From: DAOUMF01 sp034408935
Lineage (GTDB): Bacteria; Chloroflexota; Dehalococcoidia; SM23-28-2; RBG-16-64-32
Direction of reading: 5' to 3'
Assembly: GCA_034408935.1 (NCBI GenBank)
Contig: DAOUMV010000025.1
Location: 123,567-187,566 of the forward strand
Length of the DNA stretch: 64,000 nucleotides
Below are positions 58,117-64,000 of the stretch, piece after piece; the first letter of the stretch is position 1, and the number at the start of each line of letters is the position of its first letter. The notes under the pieces are model-generated. The model was not told where the DNA came from, made no database searches, and saw only the letters and a program-made list of their open reading frames with translations. Both the position numbers and the translations under genes were made by a program.

Positions 58117-59445
58117 ATGGGCGAACCATTATCTATCACGCTGCGGCTGCTGCTGGTAGTCGCGCTGGTCCTGGCCAACGGGCTGTTCGTCGCTGCCGAG
58201 TTCTCCATAGTCACCGCCCGGCGAGCACGCATGGAGAGCCTGGCGGCTCAGGGGAACCCCTTCGCCCGACTGGTCAGCCGCGCCATCGATAACGTCAACA
58301 ACTACCTGGCCGCTACGCAACTGGGGATAACGATGGCCAGCATCGGCCTGGGCTGGGTCGGGGAGCCGTTGCTGGCGGACGTGATCGAGCCGGCGTTCGG
58401 CTGGCTGCCGGAGAAGGGCGCGGGGCCGGCGTCCCACACGGTGGCCGTGCCTCTAGCCTTCGCGCTCATCACCGGCCTGCACATCGTCCTTGGCGAGCTG
58501 GCACCCAAGAGCCTGGCCATCTGGAAGCCCGAGAGGGTGTCGCTGGCGACCACGCCGCCCACGGAGGCGTTTCGCCTCGCGCTCTGGCCCGCCATCTGGT
58601 TGCTCAATGGACTGGCGAACGCCGTCCTTCGTCCCTTTGGCTTGCGTGCGCCTACCGGTGGCACTCACAGCGTCCACACCGCCGAGGAGATTCAGTTGCT
58701 GGTGAGCGAAAGCCGCTCCGCGGGGGTACTGGAGCACAAGGAGGCCGACCTCATCGAGGGCGTATTCCAGTTCGGCGACCGCCGAATCAACGAGGTGATG
58801 ATCCCCCGCACCGAGGTCGTCTGGCTGGAGAAGGGCATGACCATCGCCGACCTTTACCGTACCTTCTCGGAGCATCCCCATTCCCGGTTCCCGGTGTTCC
58901 ACGACAGCCCGGACGACGCTATCGGCATCGTCGGCATCAAGGATGTCCTGCGCGGGGTCGCTCAGAAGGAGCTCGATGAAGGCTCTCCCATCGAGCTAGC
59001 GATGCGGTCGGCGATGTTCGTGCCAGAGACCAAGTTCGTGGGCGCCCTGTTCTTCGAGATGCAGCGTTCCGGCCAGCAGATGGCCATCGTCGCCGATGAG
59101 TACGGCGGCACCGCGGGGGTCGTCACGCTGGAGACGCTCCTGGAGGAGATGGTGGGCTACGTCGGCGACGAGCTGCGCCGCCAAGAGGAGGAGGTGGTCA
59201 GCCTCGACGAACGCACCTTCGACATCGACGCTGGCATGAGCATCTCAGACGCCAACGAGGAGCTCCAACTCGAGCTCCCGGAGGGGGACTATGAGACGGT
59301 GGCTGGTTTTGTCCTCAGCCACTTGGGTCGCATCCCTCAGCAGGGTGAGCAGTTCGTTTACAATAGCCTTCGCATCGTCGTCACCGAGGTGCGGGCACGC
59401 AAGGTGGAGCGTCTGACCGTCACCCGGCTTAGGGAGCCGTCATGA
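58117..59445 (+). CDS. hemolysin C/CorC-family membrane protein with CBS pair
   Basis: A 442-residue protein: DUF21/CNNM transmembrane domain (about 1-195, with ANGLFVAAEFSIVTARR and ATQLGITMASIGLGW), a CBS pair (about 215-340, with VMIPRTEVVWL and IVADEYGGTAGVVTLE) and the CorC_HlyC domain (about 350-435). Members are linked to Mg2+ or Co2+ export and ion homeostasis. The ATG has no strong ribosome-binding site. The gene is followed 22 bases later by a DUF2344 gene. Confidence 0.92.
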   Translation: MGEPLSITLRLLLVVALVLANGLFVAAEFSIVTARRARMESLAAQGNPFARLVSRAIDNVNNYLAATQLGITMASIGLGWVGEPLLADVIEPAFGWLPEKGAGPASHTVAVPLAFALITGLHIVLGELAPKSLAIWKPERVSLATTPPTEAFRLALWPAIWLLNGLANAVLRPFGLRAPTGGTHSVHTAEEIQLLVSESRSAGVLEHKEADLIEGVFQFGDRRINEVMIPRTEVVWLEKGMTIADLYRTFSEHPHSRFPVFHDSPDDAIGIVGIKDVLRGVAQKELDEGSPIELAMRSAMFVPETKFVGALFFEMQRSGQQMAIVADEYGGTAGVVTLETLLEEMVGYVGDELRRQEEEVVSLDERTFDIDAGMSISDANEELQLELPEGDYETVAGFVLSHLGRIPQQGEQFVYNSLRIVVTEVRARKVERLTVTRLREPS

Positions 59446-59467
59446 TCCGCCGGAGGCGGACGAGGGA

Positions 59468-60163
59468 ATGAAAGCCCAGCGGCTGCGCCTGACCTTCACC
59501 CGCGGCGATGAAGCGAGAGAGTTGTCGCATCGGGAGGTCATGCACGCCCTGGAGCAGGCCATGCGGGAAGCGGACCTGCCCCTGGCCTACTCGCAGGGAC
59601 ACCGCCGCACAGCCCAGATCTCCATCGGCGCACCTCTTCCCGTAGGCGTCACCTCCGCCTGCGAGCTCGCCGACATCTTCCTCAGCGAGCGGACGGAGCC
59701 GGCCCGCTTCGTAGCCGCGCTCGGGGAAGCCCTGCCTCCCGGCCTGGAGGCGCTCTCCGCCCAGGAGGTGGGGCTCGATCTGCCCGCTCTCCAGACCCGG
59801 GTCCGCTGGTCAGAGTACGAGGTTGACGTGCCCCGCGGTGGCCTCTCGCTGGATGAGATCCGCAACACCATCAGCGATATCCTTGCGGCGCGCGCGCTTC
59901 CCTGGGAACACCGGAGGGAGACCAAGGTGCTCCGCTATGATCTGCGTCCCCTGGTGCTGGAGTTGCAGTTGGAGGCGGGGTGCGAAGAGGCATGCCGGCT
60001 GTCCATGCGTCTGCGCGTCAACCAGGAGCGGAGCGGCCGCGCCGACCAGGTGGTAGCCGCCCTGGGCCTCGACCCGCCGTTGCGCGTCCACCGCCGCCGT
60101 TTGTACGTGGAACAGACACCGTCCGCCGTCACCGCCTACCGCCGCCGGGGCGAGAGGGGCTAG
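59468..60163 (+). CDS. TIGR03936/DUF2344 family protein
   Basis: A 231-residue protein of the family usually fused to, or encoded next to, a radical SAM protein of the B12-binding type (TIGR03960). LRLTFTRGDEARELSHREVMHALEQAMREADLPLAYSQG-like features and LDEIRNTISDIL are typical. No radical SAM partner is adjacent here; instead the gene follows a CorC/HlyC gene. Its molecular role is unknown. In many genomes the locus lies near ribosomal protein L21/L27 genes. Confidence 0.82.
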   Translation: MKAQRLRLTFTRGDEARELSHREVMHALEQAMREADLPLAYSQGHRRTAQISIGAPLPVGVTSACELADIFLSERTEPARFVAALGEALPPGLEALSAQEVGLDLPALQTRVRWSEYEVDVPRGGLSLDEIRNTISDILAARALPWEHRRETKVLRYDLRPLVLELQLEAGCEEACRLSMRLRVNQERSGRADQVVAALGLDPPLRVHRRRLYVEQTPSAVTAYRRRGERG

Positions 60164-60283
60164 CGCGCAGCCGGACCCGTAGCCAGCGTTCCCTCCCCAC
60201 CGATACCCGGTCGACCCAAGGCCGATGTTCTCATATCCTTCTGTCAGGAAGGACAGAACGGGGGTAATGAACTGTTCGAGATC

Positions 60284-60538
60284 TTGACGCTTGTTCTTGC
60301 CCCAGGCCTCTTGGTTGGCGGCTACTTAGGCTACCGGATTGGAGCAGGGGTCATACCAAGCGTACCGATGTCCTTGGTGATCGGTGCGGTCTTGGCACTC
60401 CTCGCCGTGGTGCTAACCCTAACAACGCTTATCAGTGACCGCAGTGGTGCGGTCACTGACAGTCTGAATGCTCTCGCTGGCCTTAGCCTGATCCTGGAGG
60501 GGCTTTGGTTTATGGGGTCCACACTTCGCTGGTCGTGA
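60284..60538 (+). CDS. small membrane protein, start uncertain
   Basis: An 84-residue reading frame with two or three hydrophobic segments (about 2-20, 25-48 and 62-80). It has no ATG; TTG at 60284 is the first plausible start and has no ribosome-binding site. A perfect 12-base-pair hairpin lies inside it at 60432-60459. It may be a real small membrane protein, a decayed gene, or chance. The sequence after it, to 60718, shows no supported gene. Confidence 0.4.
   Translation: MTLVLAPGLLVGGYLGYRIGAGVIPSVPMSLVIGAVLALLAVVLTLTTLISDRSGAVTDSLNALAGLSLILEGLWFMGSTLRWS
60432..60459. other. perfect 12-base-pair stem-loop
   Basis: TCAGTGACCGCA and TGCGGTCACTGA pair completely around the loop GTGG. It lies within the doubtful small membrane protein frame and has no T run. 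Such symmetry fits a protein-binding operator or a structured RNA better than coding sequence. Confidence 0.55.
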
Positions 60539-60718
60539 CTTGCGACTATGACGCCACGGACGCTTGCGCGAACGAGTTCGATGGGCGCATGGCTCTGCCG
60601 GTCATCTGCGGCAAGGAGTTGACAGCCGCCAACGTGACGACGATCCTAGGCACCGGAAAGCATCTCGTCGGCTCTGTGATGTCGTGAAACAAATCCTCCC
60701 ATTGGAGTCTTTACTATA

Positions 60719-61330
60719 GTGCGTCTCTTCCTCGTCCGCCACGGCGAAACGGAGTCCAACCGGCAGAACCTTGCCCTGGGACGGGACGACATCCCCCTCA
60801 ACGAGCGCGGCCTCCAGCAGGCGGAACGGGTGGGCGAGGCGCTAGCCCACGAGCCCCTGGCCGCCGTATACTCCAGCCCCTTGCAGCGGGCTCTGGACAC
60901 GGCCCGCGCCGTCGCCGCTCCCCACGGCTTGACCGTACAGATCGAACAGGGGCTCATCGAGATGGATGTCGGCGAAGTGGACGGCCTCACCCTTGCCGAG
61001 GTGCAGTCGCGCTACCCGGGGCTGCTCAAGACATGGGCCAGCGAGGACGGCCCCGAGCAGCCGATGCCCGGGGGGGAGAGCCTGGTGGACGTGCAGGAAC
61101 GGGCCTGGGCCGCTGTGCAGGACCTGGCGGCTCGCCACGCGGACGAGGCGGTGGCAGCCGTCGCCCACAACTTCGTTATCCTCACACTGCTGGTCCGCGT
61201 CCTGGGCATCCGCCTGGCCCAGTTCCGTAGCCTGCGTCACTCGCTGGCAGCGGTCTCTATCGTGGACTTCCTGCCCACTCGCGTGCAGTTGGTGCGCCTG
61301 AATGACACCTGTCACCTTGAAGGTGACTAA
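60719..61330 (+). CDS. histidine phosphatase superfamily (phosphoglycerate mutase-like) protein
   Basis: A 203-residue phosphatase with the RHGETESNR motif (Arg7, catalytic His8), Arg57 in SSPLQRALDTA, the acid Glu81 and second His150 in VAHNF. It belongs to the GpmB/CobC/PhoE-like branch and probably removes phosphate from a small metabolite; a true mutase role is less likely at this length. The start is GTG at 60719. No vitamin B12 genes lie next to it, so CobC identity is not supported. Confidence 0.88.
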   Translation: MRLFLVRHGETESNRQNLALGRDDIPLNERGLQQAERVGEALAHEPLAAVYSSPLQRALDTARAVAAPHGLTVQIEQGLIEMDVGEVDGLTLAEVQSRYPGLLKTWASEDGPEQPMPGGESLVDVQERAWAAVQDLAARHADEAVAAVAHNFVILTLLVRVLGIRLAQFRSLRHSLAAVSIVDFLPTRVQLVRLNDTCHLEGD

Positions 61331-61406
61331 CCCGGCAACGCGGGCGGCGTTCTAACTATTGCCGAGGGGCAGAGGCGGTGGTAGTATCAAACGAGGTATA
61401 GAGAAC

Positions 61407-61766
61407 GTGCTTAGGCGCTTTCCTAAAATAACCGGCACCCGGATCGTGTTGGGGGTGACAGCCCTCATCGTTGGCTACTTCCTGGTGACCGGCGGCACCA
61501 CCGCCCTGCGCGCCAGCCGTCTCAGCGACCGCGAGGACCGCCTGGAGGTCGAAATAGCGAGACTTCAAGAGCGCTATGAGCGTCTGGAGGCTCTTCATGA
61601 CTACCTCGGGTCCAGCGAATACATCGAGGCGGTGGCCCGCGAGCAGTTGGGCCTCGTGAGAGAAGGTGAGACCAGCATCGTGGTCATCTCCACCGCGCCA
61701 TCGCCCACGCCCGATCCTGACAAGCCCGAGGAAGACGAACTCTGGTGGCAGACCCTCATCCGCTGA
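61407..61766 (+). CDS. FtsB/DivIC-type septum formation initiator
   Basis: A 119-residue bitopic membrane protein: short basic N-terminus, one helix (about 12-30), then a coiled coil (about 35-68) and the conserved YIEAVAREQLGLVREGE box typical of DivIC/FtsB, which stabilise the divisome with FtsL and DivIB/FtsQ. GTG at 61407 gives normal topology, and GAGG lies upstream; a TTG at 61359 would add 16 Gly/Arg-rich residues. It is followed by tilS; divIC and tilS are neighbours in many Gram-positive genomes. Confidence 0.82.
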   Translation: MLRRFPKITGTRIVLGVTALIVGYFLVTGGTTALRASRLSDREDRLEVEIARLQERYERLEALHDYLGSSEYIEAVAREQLGLVREGETSIVVISTAPSPTPDPDKPEEDELWWQTLIR

Positions 61767-61782
61767 GGTGAGGGAAAAGCGA

Positions 61783-61819
61783 TACAATTACGGGGCGGCG
61801 ATCGCGCATCGCCGCCCCG
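61783..61819 (+). promoter_or_regulatory. tilS promoter box and leader hairpin
   Basis: TACAAT at 61783-61788 is followed directly by a perfect 11-base-pair stem (CGGGGCGGCGA at 61791-61801 with TCGCCGCCCCG at 61809-61819). The hairpin ends 8 bases before the ATG and there is no ribosome-binding site, so the message may begin with, or be controlled by, this structure. Confidence 0.5.
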
Positions 61820-61827
61820 ATTCCGTT

Positions 61828-63297
61828 ATGCCGCCAGAAGACAAGCCGCAAGCCCCCGGCGCTCCCCGGATCACCACCCCCTTCACCAAGGGTCTGGAGG
61901 GGCGTGTCCTGCGCTTCGTCCATCACCGCCGTGTCCTCCTCCCCAGCGAGCGCGTCCTCGTCGCCGTCTCCGGCGGGCAGGACTCCATGGCGTTGCTCCT
62001 GACCCTGGCCCGCCTGGCGGAGGAGCTGGACGTCCACCTCACGGTGGCCCATTTCGACCACATGCTGCGCTCGCGCCAGGAGGCCCGCGACGACGAGTCG
62101 GCCGTGCGCGACCTCGCCGTCGGCCTGGGCCTGTCCCTCGTGACCGGGGCCGACGACGTGCCGGGCCGCGCCCGAAGACGGCGGGAGTCCGTCGAGGAGG
62201 CGGCGCGGCACCTACGCTTCGACTTCTTGCGCCGGGAGGCCAAACAGCACAAGGCGGACGTGGTGGCCCTGGGCCACACTAGGGATGACCGGGCTGAGAC
62301 GGTGTTGCTGCACCTGATGCGCGGCAGCGGCCTGGACGGCCTCATCGGCATGCGGCCACGCTCCGCCTGGCCTCTGGGCCGAGGACCGTCCTTGGCCAGG
62401 CCCCTGCTGGAGACCACCCGCGCGGAGACCCTCCGCTACTGCCGCGAGGCGGGCCTGACCCCACACGAAGACCCCACCAACCTACTCCTGGAGGCCACTC
62501 GCAACCGCCTGCGCCATGAGGTGCTACCCCTCCTGCGGCGCCTCAACCCCAGGCTGGACGAAGCCCTCTGCCGGCTGGGCGAAGCCGCCGCTGCTGACGT
62601 CGACTACCTGGATGCCGCCGCCCACGCGGAGTGGCGGTCGCAGGCCTCCTGCGCGGACGGCCTCGTCGTCTTCCGACGCCGAGCCTTCGCCTCCCTCTCG
62701 CCAGCGCTCAGGGCGCGCCTGTTGCGCCGCGCCGTGCAGCGTCTGGCGGGCGCGTCGGGGGACCTGGAGGCCGTCCACATCGCCGCCGTGGAGGAGGCAC
62801 TGGCCAAGCGCCGCGGCAGCGTCTCCCTGCCTCACAGCCTGACGGCCTCAGTTGGTATACGCGACGTACGGATCAGGCGCTCCAGCCGCACACCCCCGCC
62901 GGCCATCTCCGAGACGCCCCTGGCCTTGCCGGGCCGCACCGACCTGCCCGGCTGGACCGCTGTGGCGGAGATCGTGCCGTCGCCGCCACAGCCGCGCCCT
63001 CGCAGCCGGTTCGAGGCCTGGCTCGACACCGAGGCCGTGGGGCCGCAGCTCACCGTCCGCTCCCGGCGGCCGGGCGACCGTCTACGGCCGCTGGGCCTGG
63101 GCGGTGAGAAGAAGCTACAGGACATCCTGGTGGACGCCAGGGTGCCGCGGGAGGAGCGGGACGCCGTTCCGCTCGTCTGCGCCCCTTGGGGCATCGCCTG
63201 GGTGGTAGGCCACCGCCTGGATGAGCGGGCCGCTCTGGGGGAAGGCTCCCGTTCCGTCCTGCGACTGAGGTTCCGGCGGAGGAGCCAAACCCGTTGA
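61828..63297 (+). CDS. tilS: tRNA(Ile)-lysidine synthase
   Basis: A 489-residue ATP-dependent enzyme that converts C34 of tRNA-Ile(CAU) to lysidine. The PP-loop SGGQDS is at residues 48-53 (usual SGGxDS), with HFDHMLR, a LGHTRDDRAETVLLHL motif and DPTN(L)-RN-RLR. The C-terminal TilS domains contain RSRRPGDRLRPLGLGGEKKLQDILVD-type sequence. I start at the ATG at 61828; an upstream frame overlaps the FtsB-like gene and has no homology. The rRNA promoter begins at its last codons. Confidence 0.92.
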   Translation: MPPEDKPQAPGAPRITTPFTKGLEGRVLRFVHHRRVLLPSERVLVAVSGGQDSMALLLTLARLAEELDVHLTVAHFDHMLRSRQEARDDESAVRDLAVGLGLSLVTGADDVPGRARRRRESVEEAARHLRFDFLRREAKQHKADVVALGHTRDDRAETVLLHLMRGSGLDGLIGMRPRSAWPLGRGPSLARPLLETTRAETLRYCREAGLTPHEDPTNLLLEATRNRLRHEVLPLLRRLNPRLDEALCRLGEAAAADVDYLDAAAHAEWRSQASCADGLVVFRRRAFASLSPALRARLLRRAVQRLAGASGDLEAVHIAAVEEALAKRRGSVSLPHSLTASVGIRDVRIRRSSRTPPPAISETPLALPGRTDLPGWTAVAEIVPSPPQPRPRSRFEAWLDTEAVGPQLTVRSRRPGDRLRPLGLGGEKKLQDILVDARVPREERDAVPLVCAPWGIAWVVGHRLDERAALGEGSRSVLRLRFRRRSQTR

Positions 63298-63323
63298 CGG
63301 GTGGGGCTACTTGGTGGTATAAA
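63294..63323 (+). promoter_or_regulatory. rRNA operon promoter
   Basis: TTGACG at 63294-63299 and TATAAA at 63318-63323 with an 18-base spacer; the -35 overlaps the tilS stop. Confidence 0.6.
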
Positions 63324-63504
63324 GGCTACGGAACCAGCAGTTCTTTAATAGCGCCAACAGGTTGCCCGCGTGTAATCAGGGGGATGAGAGGCGCGGGCTG
63401 CTTGTTTATGCTGTGTGCTTGGCGCTGGCACCTTAACAACTGCATAGCGGATGGAAGTGCGAGGCAACCAGTCTAGAGATAGGCTGGGACCAAACGCGAA
63501 TCTT
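63324..63504 (+). promoter_or_regulatory. rRNA leader with boxA-like antitermination sites
   Basis: The 180-base leader contains AGTTCTTTAAT (63339-63349) and CACCTTAACAACTG (63430-63443), both resembling boxA (TGCTCTTTAACA), with a GC-rich stem-forming stretch between them. It should carry antitermination factors and the upstream half of the 16S processing stem. Confidence 0.55.
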
Positions 63505-64000
63505 TTTGATGAGGGTTTGATCCTGGCTCAGGACGAACGCTGGCGGCGCGCCTTACGCATGCAAGTCGTACGCCGGGCTTCGGCCCGGAGTGGCAGACGG
63601 CTGAGTAACGCGTAGGTAACCTGTCCCACAGCGGGGAATAACCCGTCGAAAGACGGGCTAATACCCCATTCGCTCCTGGGGTGAAACTCCCCTGGAGGAA
63701 AGCCGTAAGGCACTGAGGGAGGGGCCTGCGTCCTATCAGGTAGTTGGCGAGGTAATGGCTCACCAAGCCGGCGACGGGTAGCTGGTCTGAGAGGACGACC
63801 AGCCAGACGGGGACTGAGACACGGCCCCGACTCCTACGGGAGGCAGCAGCGAGGAATCTTGGGCAATGGGCGCAAGCCTGACCCAGCGACGCCGCGTGGG
63901 GGAAGAAGGCCTTCGGGTCGTAAACCCCTTTTGCCGGGGAAGAAGCTCTGACGGTACCCGGCGAATAAGCCACGGCTAACTACGTGCCAGCAGCCGCGGT
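63505..64000 (+). rRNA. 16S ribosomal RNA, 5-prime part
   Basis: Starts near 63505 (GGGTTTGATCCTGGCTCAG lies at 63513-63531, equivalent to E. coli 9-27) and is cut at the window edge in the 530 loop (GTGCCAGCAGCCGCGG). Conserved landmarks include GGCGGCGCGCCTTACGCATG, CTACGGGAGGCAGCAG and GACGCCGCGTG. It is about 35 bases shorter than E. coli to this point, because of short variable helices. The pattern CGAGGAATCTTGGGCAATGG and the reduced V1/V3 regions fit Chloroflexota, which I could not confirm by alignment. Confidence 0.97.

Noticed and set aside
60505..60687. 60-codon frame with several cysteines downstream of the small membrane protein
   Set aside because: It overlaps the previous frame, lacks a ribosome-binding site and shows no recognisable motif.
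60712..60717. TACTAT as a -10 box for the histidine phosphatase
   Set aside because: It ends one base before the GTG start, so a transcript from it would begin inside the gene.

Overview
The window is about 64% GC, densely coded, and most like a free-living bacterium of the phylum Chloroflexota (inference). Support comes from the partial 16S rRNA gene at the right edge, a TIGR03663-type glycosyltransferase fused to NHL repeats, and interspersed palindromes that read as PEPVEG/PSTG-like peptides when translated. I could not run a 16S or marker-gene search, so class-level placement (for example Dehalococcoidia) stays open.

Region 1 (1-12 kb) holds housekeeping genes: an M20 peptidase, a CCA-adding-enzyme relative coupled to a small zinc-ribbon protein, rnc and smc back to back, and ftsY. 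A lower-GC orphan with a C-terminal membrane anchor and an M28 peptidase lie between smc and ftsY. Region 2 (12-20 kb) carries two membrane glycosyltransferases and a NuoE/NuoF-like pair whose catalytic partner is not present. Region 3 (20-27.4 kb) holds a LamG-domain surface protein behind a long structured leader, two tandem MetE-core proteins (only one with complete zinc ligands), and a large secreted protein with both cohesin-like and dockerin-like segments.

Region 4 (27.6-38.7 kb) holds a CoA-ligase alpha-like protein, an ABC transporter pair, and mutS and mutL on the minus strand. The mutS-mutL interval is interrupted by two cargo genes, a duplicated mutL 5-prime end and two relics of class III nucleotide cyclases. 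Region 5 (39-46 kb) is a carbon-storage neighbourhood: a wax ester synthase/DGAT homologue, an alpha/beta hydrolase, then a polyhydroxyalkanoate cluster (phasin, PadR regulator, PhaE/PhaR-like subunit, PhaC, SDR). A tRNA-Val gene follows.

Region 6 (49-55.2 kb) is a methylmalonyl-CoA module: mutase large subunit, epimerase, B12-binding subunit and MeaB chaperone, interleaved with three DinB-fold proteins, a second VOC protein and a PD-(D/E)XK-like nuclease. Region 7 (55.4-64 kb) holds an orphan membrane protein, an Ntn-hydrolase-like protein, an intergenic pile-up of repeats, a CorC/HlyC-type protein, a DUF2344 protein, a histidine phosphatase, an FtsB/DivIC-like protein, tilS and the start of an rRNA operon.

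Propionyl/methylmalonyl-CoA metabolism, PHA synthesis and wax ester/triacylglycerol synthesis lie within 16 kb, which suggests a heterotroph that stores acyl-CoA carbon. The most unusual signal is a family of stem-loop repeats with a conserved loop and pairing arms that change together. Copies lie between genes and inside the reading frames of ftsY, mutL and a CoA ligase.
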